DNA of 64,000 nucleotides from Bacteroidales bacterium. GTDB taxonomy: Bacteria > Bacteroidota > Bacteroidia > Bacteroidales > P3. The position numbers were made by a program, and so were the translations under genes. The DNA is taken from the NCBI GenBank assembly GCA_017479705.1, contig JAFVCA010000031.1:21963-85962 (forward strand), read 5' to 3'. Of this stretch, positions 52,447-60,968 are shown piece after piece (within the stretch, counting starts at the first letter, position 1; every line of letters begins with the position of its first letter). The notes beneath the pieces are model-generated. The model did not search any database. It was given only the letters and a program-made list of their open reading frames with translations, and was not told the origin of the DNA.

Positions 52447-53661
52447 CCCTGAGCGGTTGTCCTTGAGGCTGCCTTCGAAGAGTTCGAATTTGAGAAAGCG
52501 GCAGTCGAGTTGGCCGTTGAGGAGGGGTATTTTCTTGGAGGGTTTGAGCCCGATGTGCTTCAGGGCTTCGAAGTCGCTGCTGATAAGCCACACCTCGCAG
52601 TCTTTGCCATATTTGCGCTTGAAGGTATCGCCCAGTTGCTGGTACATGGCGTTGAGGTCCTCAATCTGTATGCGCTCGCCGTAGGGTGGGTTGGTGACAA
52701 TGAGGGTGCGTCCTTCGGGCGGGTCTTGGTTCTCGAAAGATCCATTGAAGAGCATGACATCCTTGTGGAGTTTGGTGAACTGTAGGTTCTTCTCGGCTTG
52801 GGAGAGGACGGTGAGGTCTATGTCGTTGCCCCATATTTCGTAGTCGAAATCGGTGGAACCTATTTTGCGGTCTTCCTCTTGTTTGACGCTTTTCCATTCG
52901 CCGAGGTTGAACTCCTTCCAGCGGCGGAAGGCAAAGCGGTCGCCACGGTAGTACTGTGCGGGGATGTTCATGGCCATCATGGCTGCCTCGATGAGGAGGG
53001 TGCCGGAGCCGCACATGGGGTCGTAGAAGTTGGTGTCGCACTGCCAGCCGGTGAGCTTGATCATGCCGGCGGCAAGCACCTCGTTGATGGGGGCGAGGCC
53101 GACGCCTTGGCGGTAGCCGCGCTTGTGGAGGGAGTCGCCGCTGGAGTTGATGAGCAGGGTGACGTGGTTGTCGCGTATGTGGAGGTTGAATTTGTAGTCG
53201 GCGTTCTCGGTGTCGATGGAGGGACGCTGGCCGAAGTTGCGGCGGAAGCGGTCCACAATGGCATCCTTGGTTTTCAGGGCGGCGTAGTAGGAATGGGTGA
53301 AGATGTCGCCGCTTGTGGTGCTGTCAATCATGAAGGTGCAGTCCACGTCGAGGATTTTTTCCCAACGGATGCGGTAGACCTGGTCGTAGAGTTCCTGCTC
53401 GTTGTTAGCCTCGAACTCGGCAAAGGGTTTGAGGATGGCCAGCGCGGTGCGGCAAGTGTAGTTGGCACGATAGAGCAGCCGCATGTCGCCTTCGAAAAGG
53501 ACTGCACGGTTGATGCACTCGATGTTGTCGGCACCCATGGCGCGGAGCTCGTCGGCAAGGACTTCTTCAAGACCCATCATGGTCTTGGCAACCATCCTGA
53601 ATTTCTCTTTGGCGGTGTGCTGAACGGGTACGGCTTTGCCGTTTTGTTTCTGGATTATCAT
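52426..53661 (-). CDS. THUMP-domain class I methyltransferase (RlmL/TrmG-like)
   Basis: A 411-residue RNA methyltransferase. The N-terminal part has a ferredoxin-like and THUMP region (AKTMMGLEEVLADELRAMGADNIE). The Rossmann domain carries YDPMCGSGTLLIEAAMMAMNIP and the catalytic NPPYGERI. These features fit the RlmL (23S rRNA m2G2445) and Trm-type families; the precise target is open. The last residues KVETEN and the stop are encoded by the dispersed repeat. Confidence 0.93.
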   Translation of the reverse strand: MIIQKQNGKAVPVQHTAKEKFRMVAKTMMGLEEVLADELRAMGADNIECINRAVLFEGDMRLLYRANYTCRTALAILKPFAEFEANNEQELYDQVYRIRWEKILDVDCTFMIDSTTSGDIFTHSYYAALKTKDAIVDRFRRNFGQRPSIDTENADYKFNLHIRDNHVTLLINSSGDSLHKRGYRQGVGLAPINEVLAAGMIKLTGWQCDTNFYDPMCGSGTLLIEAAMMAMNIPAQYYRGDRFAFRRWKEFNLGEWKSVKQEEDRKIGSTDFDYEIWGNDIDLTVLSQAEKNLQFTKLHKDVMLFNGSFENQDPPEGRTLIVTNPPYGERIQIEDLNAMYQQLGDTFKRKYGKDCEVWLISSDFEALKHIGLKPSKKIPLLNGQLDCRFLKFELFEGSLKDNRSGKVETEN

Positions 53662-53672
53662 GGTTTTAGGGT

Positions 53673-54713
53673 TTAGTTTTGTATTGAGGTGTTAGGAGTG
53701 TTGTTTTCTTTGGTTGTTTGGTGTTTGCTGTGTCGGAGGGTGTAGTGGCGCGGACTGCGCTGGGCTCTCAGTTCGCGCCCGGTGGCTATGGCCACGTTCA
53801 GCTCGTAGCCAAGCATAATGACGAAACTGTTCACGAGCAGCCACAGCATAATGAGGAGCAATGTGCCGATGGAGCCGTAGAGGAGGTTGTAGCGGTTGAA
53901 GTTGGCCAGATAAACCTTGAAGCCCCACGACAGGAGGATGAACATGATGGTGGCGAACATGGCTCCAGCGGAGAAGAATCCCACACGCTGCTTTTTCATG
54001 GGGATGACGTAATAGATGATGCTCAGTGTGAGCAGGGCCATGCCCACAAGGATGACCCAACGCCCGATGCTGATGATGATGTGCGTGAACGAGCCCGGCA
54101 CAAGGATGCCCTGGCGGAACAGCCATACCAGGATGGTCTTGTAGCCTATTATCAGCACCAGCACCAGCACCAACATGATGTACAGCAGAAACACCAGTGC
54201 GATGCAGATAAGGTACTGCACTACTATTGAGCGTTGCTCGCTGTGCCGGTCGGCAAAATAGGACATCATGCTGCTCAGTCCGTTGGCCGCAAAAATGACG
54301 GAGGCGGCTGAGCCTATGGAAAGGAGACTGGTGTGCTTGTGCCCCATGACGTCATTGATAGTGTTGGCGATGGGACCGTAGATCTTTTCAGGAACAATGA
54401 GTTGCAGCTCATACAGCAACTCGTCTTGCAGCCCGTTGAAGGGCAGAAAGGCAATAAGGGTAAAGATGAAGATAAGCAGTGGGGGCAGTGCTGAGAGGAA
54501 AGAGAAGGCCAGTCCCTTCGATGCTCGCCACAGGTCGCCGTTGAAGATGCCGCGCCACAGGTAGCTCACCACGTCGTACAGCGGCACACCCTGGTTGCGG
54601 GGCATGGAGATGCGGTGCACCATCACCCGCGTCTTGCGCACCGTGCGGCTGTGCACAACGCGCTCTCCCATCTCGTGGAATCGGTCAACCATGTTATTGA
54701 TGCGGGCGTTCAC
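53673..54713 (-). CDS. YihY/BrkB family membrane protein
   Basis: A 346-residue protein with about six hydrophobic helices. The N-terminal YDVVSYLWRGIFNGDLWRASKGLAFSFLSALPPLLIF and the FIYAN-like segment NLLYGSIGTLLLIMLWLLVNSFVIMLGYELN are characteristic. Function is not settled; members were once called ribonuclease BN in error. The start is GTG at 54713 or ATG eight codons later. It is 11 bp from the methyltransferase gene. Confidence 0.88.
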   Translation of the reverse strand: MNARINNMVDRFHEMGERVVHSRTVRKTRVMVHRISMPRNQGVPLYDVVSYLWRGIFNGDLWRASKGLAFSFLSALPPLLIFIFTLIAFLPFNGLQDELLYELQLIVPEKIYGPIANTINDVMGHKHTSLLSIGSAASVIFAANGLSSMMSYFADRHSEQRSIVVQYLICIALVFLLYIMLVLVLVLIIGYKTILVWLFRQGILVPGSFTHIIISIGRWVILVGMALLTLSIIYYVIPMKKQRVGFFSAGAMFATIMFILLSWGFKVYLANFNRYNLLYGSIGTLLLIMLWLLVNSFVIMLGYELNVAIATGRELRAQRSPRHYTLRHSKHQTTKENNTPNTSIQN

Positions 54714-54727
54714 TGCGGGGCTGTGGC

Positions 54728-55597
54728 TTATTTCTTTACCAGCGAGATGTCCATGCTTTTGATGTGGTGGGTGAGGGCTCCCACGGAGATGAAGTCCACG
54801 CCCGTCTCGGCATAGCTGCGCAGCGTCTCCTCCGTGATGCCGCCGCTGGCTTCGGTCTCATACTTGCCGTCAATGCGTTTCACGGCCTTGCGCAGGGTCT
54901 CGGTGTCGAAATTGTCGAGCATGATGCGATCCACGCCGCCATGCTGCATCACCTGCTCCAGCTCATCCATATTGCGCACCTCGATTTCTATGCGCAGGTC
55001 CTTGCCTTTCTCTTTCAGGTAGGCGCGCGTGCGGTCGATGGCGGCCTCTATGCCACCGGCAAAATCGATGTGGTTATCCTTCAGCATCACCATGTCGTAC
55101 AGCCCTATGCGGTGGTTCGTCCCGCCGCCGCACTTCACGGCGTATTTCTCCAGCAGCCGCATGTTGGGCGTGGTTTTCCGGGTGTCTAATAGCCGGGTGT
55201 TCAGCCCGTCCAGCATGGCAACCATCTTGTGGGTCTGTGTGGCTATGCCGCTGAGCCGTTGCATAAAGTTCAGTGCCGTCCGCTCGGCGGTGAGTATTAC
55301 CCCCGATGCGCCCTCTATGGTCATCAATATGTCGCCCTTTTTCACCGCGTCGCCGTCCTGTTTGTGCATTGTCACAGTGATGGGAATCTGGCTGTGGTAA
55401 TACGAGTCGTTGACAAAGTGGAACACCCGTTCGCCCACTTCCATGCCGCACACTATACCCTCCGCCTTGGCAACCATTTTGGCTGTGTTTGTGGCGGTTG
55501 GGGGAATGCACGCCAAAGTGCTGTGGTCGCCGTCGCCCACATCTTCAAGGAGTGCCATACGAATCAGTTCGTCTAAATTCGGGATACTGGTCATCAT
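54728..55597 (-). CDS. nadC: NadC, nicotinate-nucleotide pyrophosphorylase
   Basis: A 289-residue enzyme converting quinolinate and PRPP to NaMN. Visible motifs are LLEDVGDGDHST, LTAERTALNFMQRLSGIAT, TRKTTPNMRLLEKYAVKCGGG and the closing EASGGITEETLRSYAETGVDFISVGALTHH. Start choice MMTSIPNLDEL fits the family; the longer frame upstream is unlikely. The cinA gene is divergent, so two NAD-related genes share an intergenic region. Confidence 0.96.
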   Translation of the reverse strand: MMTSIPNLDELIRMALLEDVGDGDHSTLACIPPTATNTAKMVAKAEGIVCGMEVGERVFHFVNDSYYHSQIPITVTMHKQDGDAVKKGDILMTIEGASGVILTAERTALNFMQRLSGIATQTHKMVAMLDGLNTRLLDTRKTTPNMRLLEKYAVKCGGGTNHRIGLYDMVMLKDNHIDFAGGIEAAIDRTRAYLKEKGKDLRIEIEVRNMDELEQVMQHGGVDRIMLDNFDTETLRKAVKRIDGKYETEASGGITEETLRSYAETGVDFISVGALTHHIKSMDISLVKK

Positions 55598-55624
55598 GTC
55601 AAATACCTTTTTGATTTCAGGCTG

Positions 55625-55632
55625 CAAAAATA
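55625..55632 (-). promoter_or_regulatory. -7 element of nadC
   Basis: TATTTTTG on the minus strand, 27 bp before the ATG. Confidence 0.55.
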
Positions 55633-55683
55633 CGAATAATCTTTGGATTATTAAAATATTCTTTCTGTTTTCTGTTTTTTTCG

Positions 55684-55691
55684 TACTTTTG
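55684..55691 (+). promoter_or_regulatory. -7 element of cinA, apparently leaderless
   Basis: TACTTTTG, with only four bases (CACC) between its final G and the cinA ATG. Confidence 0.6.
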
Positions 55692-55695
55692 CACC

Positions 55696-56961
55696 ATGAA
55701 AGCAACTATCCTCAACATAGGCGACGAACTGCTGATTGGGCAGGTTGTCAACACAAATGCCAGCTCCATGTCGCAGATGCTCATTGCCGCGGGCATCGAC
55801 GTTTGCGGCACCTTCGTCATCGGCGACCGTGCCGACGACATCGATTTCTACCTCCGTCATTGCATCGAAAGGAGCGATGTGGTGCTCATCACCGGCGGCC
55901 TCGGCCCCACCAAGGACGACATCACCAAGACGACCCTCTGCAACTTCTTCCACAGCGAGCTTTACGAGAACCAAGAAGCCCTTGCCAACGTCAAGCGCAT
56001 CTTTGACGCCCGCGGCTATGAGCTCACCCCCATCAACCGCCAGCAGGCATGGGTTCCCCGCTGCTGCACCATGGTCAACAACATCCTCGGCACGGCCCCC
56101 TGCATGTGGTTCGACTATCAGGGCAAGGTCATCGTCTCCATGCCCGGCGTACCGTTCGAGATGGTCAACCTCATGCAGACCGAAATCATTCCCCGGCTGC
56201 AGACCCATTTCCGCACCGATCAGATTGTCAACAAGAACATCCTCGTCCAAGGCATCGGCGAGTCCTTCCTCTCCGACCTCATCGAACCCTGGGAGCTCTC
56301 CCTGCCCGCCTCCATCCGCCTGGCCTATCTGCCACAGGCCGGCATGCTCAAACTGCGCCTCACGGCCCGCGGCAGCCACGACGACCGTGCCCTGCTCCAG
56401 CAGCAGATTGACCATGCTGTGGCCGAACTCTACCCCATTGCCGGCCAATTTATCGTGGGCGAGGACCTCGAAACCCTCCCCGAGCTGGTGGCCTACACCA
56501 TGAAGCGCCACCATGCCACCCTCGCCACTGCCGAGAGTTGCACCGGCGGTGCTCTTGCCTCGCAGCTCACCGCCATGGCCGGAGCTTCCGAGTACTACCG
56601 CGGCGGCATAGTGGCCTACAGCAACGAGGTGAAGGAATGCGCCCTCGGCGTGAGCCACCAGACCCTCCTCGACCACGGCGCCGTCAGTGAGGAGACCGTC
56701 CGCCAGATGGCCGAAGGCGCCCGCACCCGTCTGGGCAGCGACTATGCCGTGGCCACCACCGGCATTGCCGGCCCCGGTGGCGGCACACCCCAGAAACCTG
56801 TCGGCACCGTTTGGATTGCCGTCGCCTCACGCCAGCAAACCGTTGCACGTCTGCTCCATTTCGGCGACCGCCGCGCACAGACCATTGAGCGCACCTGCAA
56901 CGCCGTGTGGAGCGACCTCATCAAGCTTGTCAACCAAAACAATCCTGTCAAACCGCTCTAA
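55696..56961 (+). CDS. cinA: CinA, nicotinamide-nucleotide amidohydrolase
   Basis: A 421-residue protein. The N-terminal MoaB-like COG1058 domain has NIGDELLIGQVVNTNAS and GGLGPTKDDITK. The C-terminal PncC domain has TAESCTGGALASQLTAM and TGIAGPGGGTPQKPVGTVWIA. It deamidates NMN to NaMN, recycling a by-product of DNA ligase. Divergence from nadC, which makes NaMN, is notable. Third positions are strongly C-biased. Confidence 0.97.
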   Translation: MKATILNIGDELLIGQVVNTNASSMSQMLIAAGIDVCGTFVIGDRADDIDFYLRHCIERSDVVLITGGLGPTKDDITKTTLCNFFHSELYENQEALANVKRIFDARGYELTPINRQQAWVPRCCTMVNNILGTAPCMWFDYQGKVIVSMPGVPFEMVNLMQTEIIPRLQTHFRTDQIVNKNILVQGIGESFLSDLIEPWELSLPASIRLAYLPQAGMLKLRLTARGSHDDRALLQQQIDHAVAELYPIAGQFIVGEDLETLPELVAYTMKRHHATLATAESCTGGALASQLTAMAGASEYYRGGIVAYSNEVKECALGVSHQTLLDHGAVSEETVRQMAEGARTRLGSDYAVATTGIAGPGGGTPQKPVGTVWIAVASRQQTVARLLHFGDRRAQTIERTCNAVWSDLIKLVNQNNPVKPL

Positions 56962-56974
56962 CACTCCTCTCCCC

Positions 56975-57352
56975 ATGCCTAAAGGTTTAATCACCGTGCT
57001 CATGCTCGTCTGCTCCAATGTCTTCATGACCTTTGCTTGGTACGGCAATCTCAAACTCCAGCAGATGAACGTCATCAAGGACTGGCCGCTCATTGCCATC
57101 ATCGCCCTCTCGTGGGGCATGGCCTTCTTTGAATATACCTTCATGATTCCCGCCAACCGCATCGGCTCCCAAATCACCGGCGGCCCCTTCTCCCTCATGC
57201 AGCTCAAAGTCATTCAGGAGTGCGTCTCGCTGCTGGTCTTCACCGTCATTGTGGCCACCGTCTTCAAGGGCGAACCCATCCGCTGGAACCACCTTGTGGC
57301 CTTCGGCCTCATCATCCTCGCCGTATTCTTTGCCTTTTTAAAAACCGACTGA
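56975..57352 (+). CDS. DUF486 family membrane protein
   Basis: A 125-residue protein with four hydrophobic helices. VLMLVCSNVFMTFAWYGNLK, then SWGMAFFEYTFMIPANRIG and the MQLKVIQECVSLLVFTV segment are characteristic of DUF486, related to small DMT-type transporters. Function unknown. It begins 13 bp after cinA and is followed by the mannosidase gene. Confidence 0.92.
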   Translation: MPKGLITVLMLVCSNVFMTFAWYGNLKLQQMNVIKDWPLIAIIALSWGMAFFEYTFMIPANRIGSQITGGPFSLMQLKVIQECVSLLVFTVIVATVFKGEPIRWNHLVAFGLIILAVFFAFLKTD

Positions 57353-57370
57353 TAATTCAATCCCCGTCTT

Positions 57371-59464
57371 ATGAAACGTATTGTCCCCCTCCTGCTGTCG
57401 TTGCTGCTCTTTGTCGGCTGCAACCGTGAAATGGATGTCTTCGAACTCACCCACTGGGAGTTTGAGTATCAGGACCAGTGGTACCCCGCCACCGTGCCCG
57501 GCTGCATCCACACCGACCTCATGGCACAGGGCCTCATTCCCGACCCCTTCTACGCCACCAACGAGGATTCCGTCCAATGGGTATCCCAAAGACCTTGGAA
57601 ATACCGCACCACCATCACCCGCGACATGTGGGAAGGCTTTGAGCACTGCGATCTCGTCCTCGAAGGGGTCACCCTCTGCGACGTGAGGATTTATGGCAAG
57701 ACCCTCGGTGCCCCCTTTCAGCATCTGCTCATGTCGCCGGACAATATGTTCCGCACCCATCGGGTGTGCCTCTTCGAGTCTCTTCTCGACAGCGGCACCC
57801 TGCCCGACCCCGACGAGGACATTGTCATCGAGATCACCTTCCTCCCCATAGAGAAGAACAATGAGGCCTATTTTGACGCCGAAGCCGTCCAAGAGGAGGA
57901 CCATTCTTGGCCCGCCTCTACCCCCAACCTCCCCGACCACCGCGCCATGACCCGCATGGCCCCCTACATGCTGGGGTGGGACTGGGGCCCCAAGCTCAGC
58001 ACCGTGGGCATCCTCGGCGGGGCAAGGCTGGAATGCTTCAACGACGAGCTCCCCGAACAGCCCAACCCCAAACCCCGCTCCTGGAATGTCACCCTGCGGC
58101 AGGAGCAGGACTCCATAGGCCAGAGCTTCACCTTCTACCGCAATGGCAAGCCCCTCTTTGTCAAGGGGGCCAACTGGATTCCCGTCCACTCCTTCCCCGT
58201 GCTGGACAGTGCCAACCGCGCCCGCTACCGCCACCTGCTCACCTCTGCCAAGGAGGCCCATTTCAACATGCTCCGCGTGTGGGGCGGCGGCATCTACGAG
58301 CCCGACTATTTCTACGACCTCTGCGACTCGCTTGGCATCATGGTGTGGCAGGATTTCAACTTCAGTTGTGCCCTCTACCGCTCCGACAGCGCCTTCCTCG
58401 CCAACGTCCGAGCCGAGGCCGAGGAGCAGGTGCGCCGCATTGCGCAACATCCCTGCGTGGTGCTCTGGTGCGGCAACAACGAGGTGAAGAACGGCTGGGA
58501 AGACTGGGGCTGGCAAGCACAGTACCAGTGGACTCCCGAACAGGTAGCCGCTCTCCAGCACGGCATTGACACCCTCTTCGGCCCCGACGGCATCCTGGCT
58601 CGCGCCGTCAAGCAATACGACCCGTTGCGCCGTCCCTACGTCCCCTCCTCGCCGCTCTTCGGCTGGGGCCATCCCGAATGCGTAACCCATGGCGACAGCC
58701 ACTACTGGGGCGTCTGGTGGGGTGAGCAGCCTTTCGAGATGTACAAGGAGAAGACGGGCCGCTTCATGTCCGAATTCGGCTTCCAGAGCTACCCGGACTA
58801 CAGCACCGTCTGCCGCTACTGCCCCGAGGACCAGCGCACCATCGACTCCCCCGCCATGAAAAACCACCAGAAGCACGGCCGCGGATTGGAGATTATCGAC
58901 AAAGCCATGCGCCAATACTATGGTGTGGACAGCCGCTCCCTCAGCCTTGAGGATTTCTGCTACGTCAGCCAGTTGCTCCAGGCTTGGGGCACGGGCTACG
59001 GCATCCTCTGCCACCTCCAGGCGCAGCCCCACTGCATGGGCACCCTCTACTGGCAGCTCAACGACTGCTGGCCCGTGGCATCGTGGAGCAGCATTGACTG
59101 CTACGGCAACTGGAAAGCCCTCCACTACCGCGCCCGCGACCTCTTCAGCGATACCGTCGACCTTGCCCGCTGGGAACGCTATTACCGCACCTATCCCCGC
59201 AACCTCCGTCTGCCCAAGGCCCGCTATGACCTCAGCCAGCGTTTAGACAAAGGGCAGCTGGTGGTAGAACTCAAAGCCGGCAGCAACCTCCGCGACGTCA
59301 TGTTGCAGACCAGCCCGCACGTCGACGGCCATTTCGACATGAATTACTTCGACCTCGCCTCCGGCCAGTCGCTCCGCGCCCGTTTCATCCCTGCCGACCC
59401 CAAGGCCGACATCTCGCACGTCAAGGTCACCTTCAAGTGCCTCAACCAGGTGCTGAATCCTTGA
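57371..59464 (+). CDS. GH2 beta-mannosidase lipoprotein
   Basis: A 697-residue enzyme. The lipobox ends at Cys17 (LFVGCN). The N-terminal galactose-binding-like domain has [19 protein letters not shown]. The catalytic barrel has acid/base Glu371 in CGNNEVKNG and nucleophile Glu468 in SEFGFQSYP. It removes beta-mannose from host or dietary glycans. Beta-mannosidases are often about 850 residues; this one ends after [14 protein letters not shown], so part of the C-terminal sandwich is missing or shorter. Codons are C-rich. Start chosen for the lipobox. Confidence 0.93.
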   Translation: MKRIVPLLLSLLLFVGCNREMDVFELTHWEFEYQDQWYPATVPGCIHTDLMAQGLIPDPFYATNEDSVQWVSQRPWKYRTTITRDMWEGFEHCDLVLEGVTLCDVRIYGKTLGAPFQHLLMSPDNMFRTHRVCLFESLLDSGTLPDPDEDIVIEITFLPIEKNNEAYFDAEAVQEEDHSWPASTPNLPDHRAMTRMAPYMLGWDWGPKLSTVGILGGARLECFNDELPEQPNPKPRSWNVTLRQEQDSIGQSFTFYRNGKPLFVKGANWIPVHSFPVLDSANRARYRHLLTSAKEAHFNMLRVWGGGIYEPDYFYDLCDSLGIMVWQDFNFSCALYRSDSAFLANVRAEAEEQVRRIAQHPCVVLWCGNNEVKNGWEDWGWQAQYQWTPEQVAALQHGIDTLFGPDGILARAVKQYDPLRRPYVPSSPLFGWGHPECVTHGDSHYWGVWWGEQPFEMYKEKTGRFMSEFGFQSYPDYSTVCRYCPEDQRTIDSPAMKNHQKHGRGLEIIDKAMRQYYGVDSRSLSLEDFCYVSQLLQAWGTGYGILCHLQAQPHCMGTLYWQLNDCWPVASWSSIDCYGNWKALHYRARDLFSDTVDLARWERYYRTYPRNLRLPKARYDLSQRLDKGQLVVELKAGSNLRDVMLQTSPHVDGHFDMNYFDLASGQSLRARFIPADPKADISHVKVTFKCLNQVLNP

Positions 59465-59560
59465 CGCCGCTACCGTTATACCCTCCTGCGCCCCTGTCCG
59501 CCGCCTCTTGGTTGCAGGCAGGGCCGCTCTTTTAAGTATATGTGTCCCATCCTTGTGGAG

Positions 59561-59630
59561 GTATTCGCCCATCAAAGTTGGGGGAGATGATGGGGGAATG
59601 ATGCCGAAGTGAGGGGGAAGGTGCGGAGTT
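59561..59630. repeat. dispersed ~70-bp intergenic repeat, copy C
   Basis: CGCCCATCAAAGTTGGGGGA, GATGATGGGGGAATGATG and CCGAAGTGAGGGGGAAGGTG align in order with copies A and B. It lies after the mannosidase gene. Confidence 0.5.
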
Positions 59631-59716
59631 GCAGCGAATGCTGAAGGGGTGCTGAGGCGGAAGGCACTGGGCGTGCTGAGGCATGGCGGTTTTTTCGCCA
59701 AATCAAAAAAAATACG

Positions 59717-59944
59717 TATATTTGCAGCATGATAAAGTGAGGGGATGGCCGCGAGCGGCACAGCGTAACGATATGAGGAACAGGGACCTTGTCATGCCTA
59801 AGGGCAGGACGGGAGCGAGGGGACGCATGCCTCCGCACGCGAGTGTTGGAGGGGGAAGGCGCCAGCCGCCGCGTAGCGGCGGCGCGGGCAGGGGAGAGGC
59901 CGACGGGAAAAAGGAATGTTTAATCTTTAAATAGACTATTGTAT
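59717..59944 (+). promoter_or_regulatory. promoter and long purine-rich leader with a hairpin
   Basis: TATATTTG (59717-59724) is followed after CAGC by ATG ATA AAG TGA, a three-codon leaderless-type ORF. A GC- and purine-rich stretch then runs to the metallopeptidase gene and includes GCCGCCGC-GTA-GCGGCGGC. No longer gene is convincing. The tract could be a leader, a remnant of another gene or another repeat. Confidence 0.4.
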
Positions 59945-60799
59945 ATGAATCTACAGGGAAGACGCGAAAGCAAGAATGTCGATGACCGTCGCGGACAGGT
60001 GACAAAAAAGGCCGGACTGGGCATCGGCGGTTTGATTATTGCGGGTATCGTTGTGCTGATTATGGGTGGCAACCCGCTCAGTGTGTTGCAGCTCGCCGGC
60101 AACGGTGCCGCCACAACGGAGAACACCGAGTATGTGGCCACTGCCGAGGAGCAGGAACTGGCCACGTTTGCAAGCAAGATCCTGGCCGGCACGGAGGATG
60201 TCTGGACGGCCGAGTTCAAGAAGATGGGCCGCACCTATACGCCTCCCAAGCTGGTGCTCTTCAAGGGTTCTGTGCAGAGCGGCTGCGGCGGCGCCACGTC
60301 GTCGTCGGGTCCGTTCTATTGCTCGGCAGACCAATGTGTGTATCTCGACCTCGAGTTCTTCTCCAGCATGAAAAAGCAGCTGGGGGCCGACGGCGATTTT
60401 GCCTACGCCTACGTCATCGCCCACGAGGTGGGACACCATGTGCAGTATCTGCTCGGCACCCTGACCGAGGCGCACCAAAAAATGAGCAGGGTGAGCCAAA
60501 AGGAGTCCAACCAAATCAGCGTGAGGCTTGAACTGCAGGCCGACTATTACGCCGGCGTATGGGCTTACCACGACAACCAGATGTTCGGCTCGCTGGAAGA
60601 TGGCGACATCGAGGAGGGCTTGAATGTGGCGTCGAAGATTGGCGACGATTACCTGCAAAAGAAAGCGCAGGGCTATTCGGTGCCGGACTCCTTCAACCAT
60701 GGCACTTCGGCCCAGCGTGTCAAATGGCTCAAAAAGGGCTTGACCACGGGCAGCGTGCAGGGCGGCGACACCTTCTCGCCCAGCTATGCAAACCTCTAA
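59945..60799 (+). CDS. neutral zinc metallopeptidase (YpfJ-like)
   Basis: A 284-residue protein with a transmembrane segment at about 26-43 (LGIGGLIIAGIVVLIMGG). The zinc motif is HEVGHH with His160, Glu161 and His164; the LELQADYYAGVWAYHDN segment supplies the third ligand region. The preceding CGGATSSSGPFYCSADQCVYLDLEFF is typical of the family. It is probably inner-membrane bound with a periplasmic active site. Substrate unknown. ATG at 59945 was chosen over an earlier TTG. Confidence 0.95.
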   Translation: MNLQGRRESKNVDDRRGQVTKKAGLGIGGLIIAGIVVLIMGGNPLSVLQLAGNGAATTENTEYVATAEEQELATFASKILAGTEDVWTAEFKKMGRTYTPPKLVLFKGSVQSGCGGATSSSGPFYCSADQCVYLDLEFFSSMKKQLGADGDFAYAYVIAHEVGHHVQYLLGTLTEAHQKMSRVSQKESNQISVRLELQADYYAGVWAYHDNQMFGSLEDGDIEEGLNVASKIGDDYLQKKAQGYSVPDSFNHGTSAQRVKWLKKGLTTGSVQGGDTFSPSYANL

Positions 60800-60897
60800 G
60801 CCCACAGTTTTTGTCGCCGCGGACGGTTTGCAGAGGACGGGAAAACGCTTTGCAGGTGCTTGATACAAAGCGCATAGCATTTTTGTGGAATATTGTT

Positions 60898-60930
60898 TTT
60901 GCAACAATAGAAAAAAAATGCGTATATTTG
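60898..60930 (+). promoter_or_regulatory. promoter of the barrel gene at 60969
   Basis: TTTG (60898-60901), 21 bp, then TATATTTG (60923-60930); the ATG lies 38 bp later. Confidence 0.75.
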
Positions 60931-60968
60931 CATTTTAAAACGGAATAGAATAACAAAACATTAATATC

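Noticed and set aside
59683-59934. 83-residue open frame upstream of the metallopeptidase
   Set aside because: It starts before the -7 box, is Arg/Gly-rich without family pattern, and more likely reflects the purine-rich tract.
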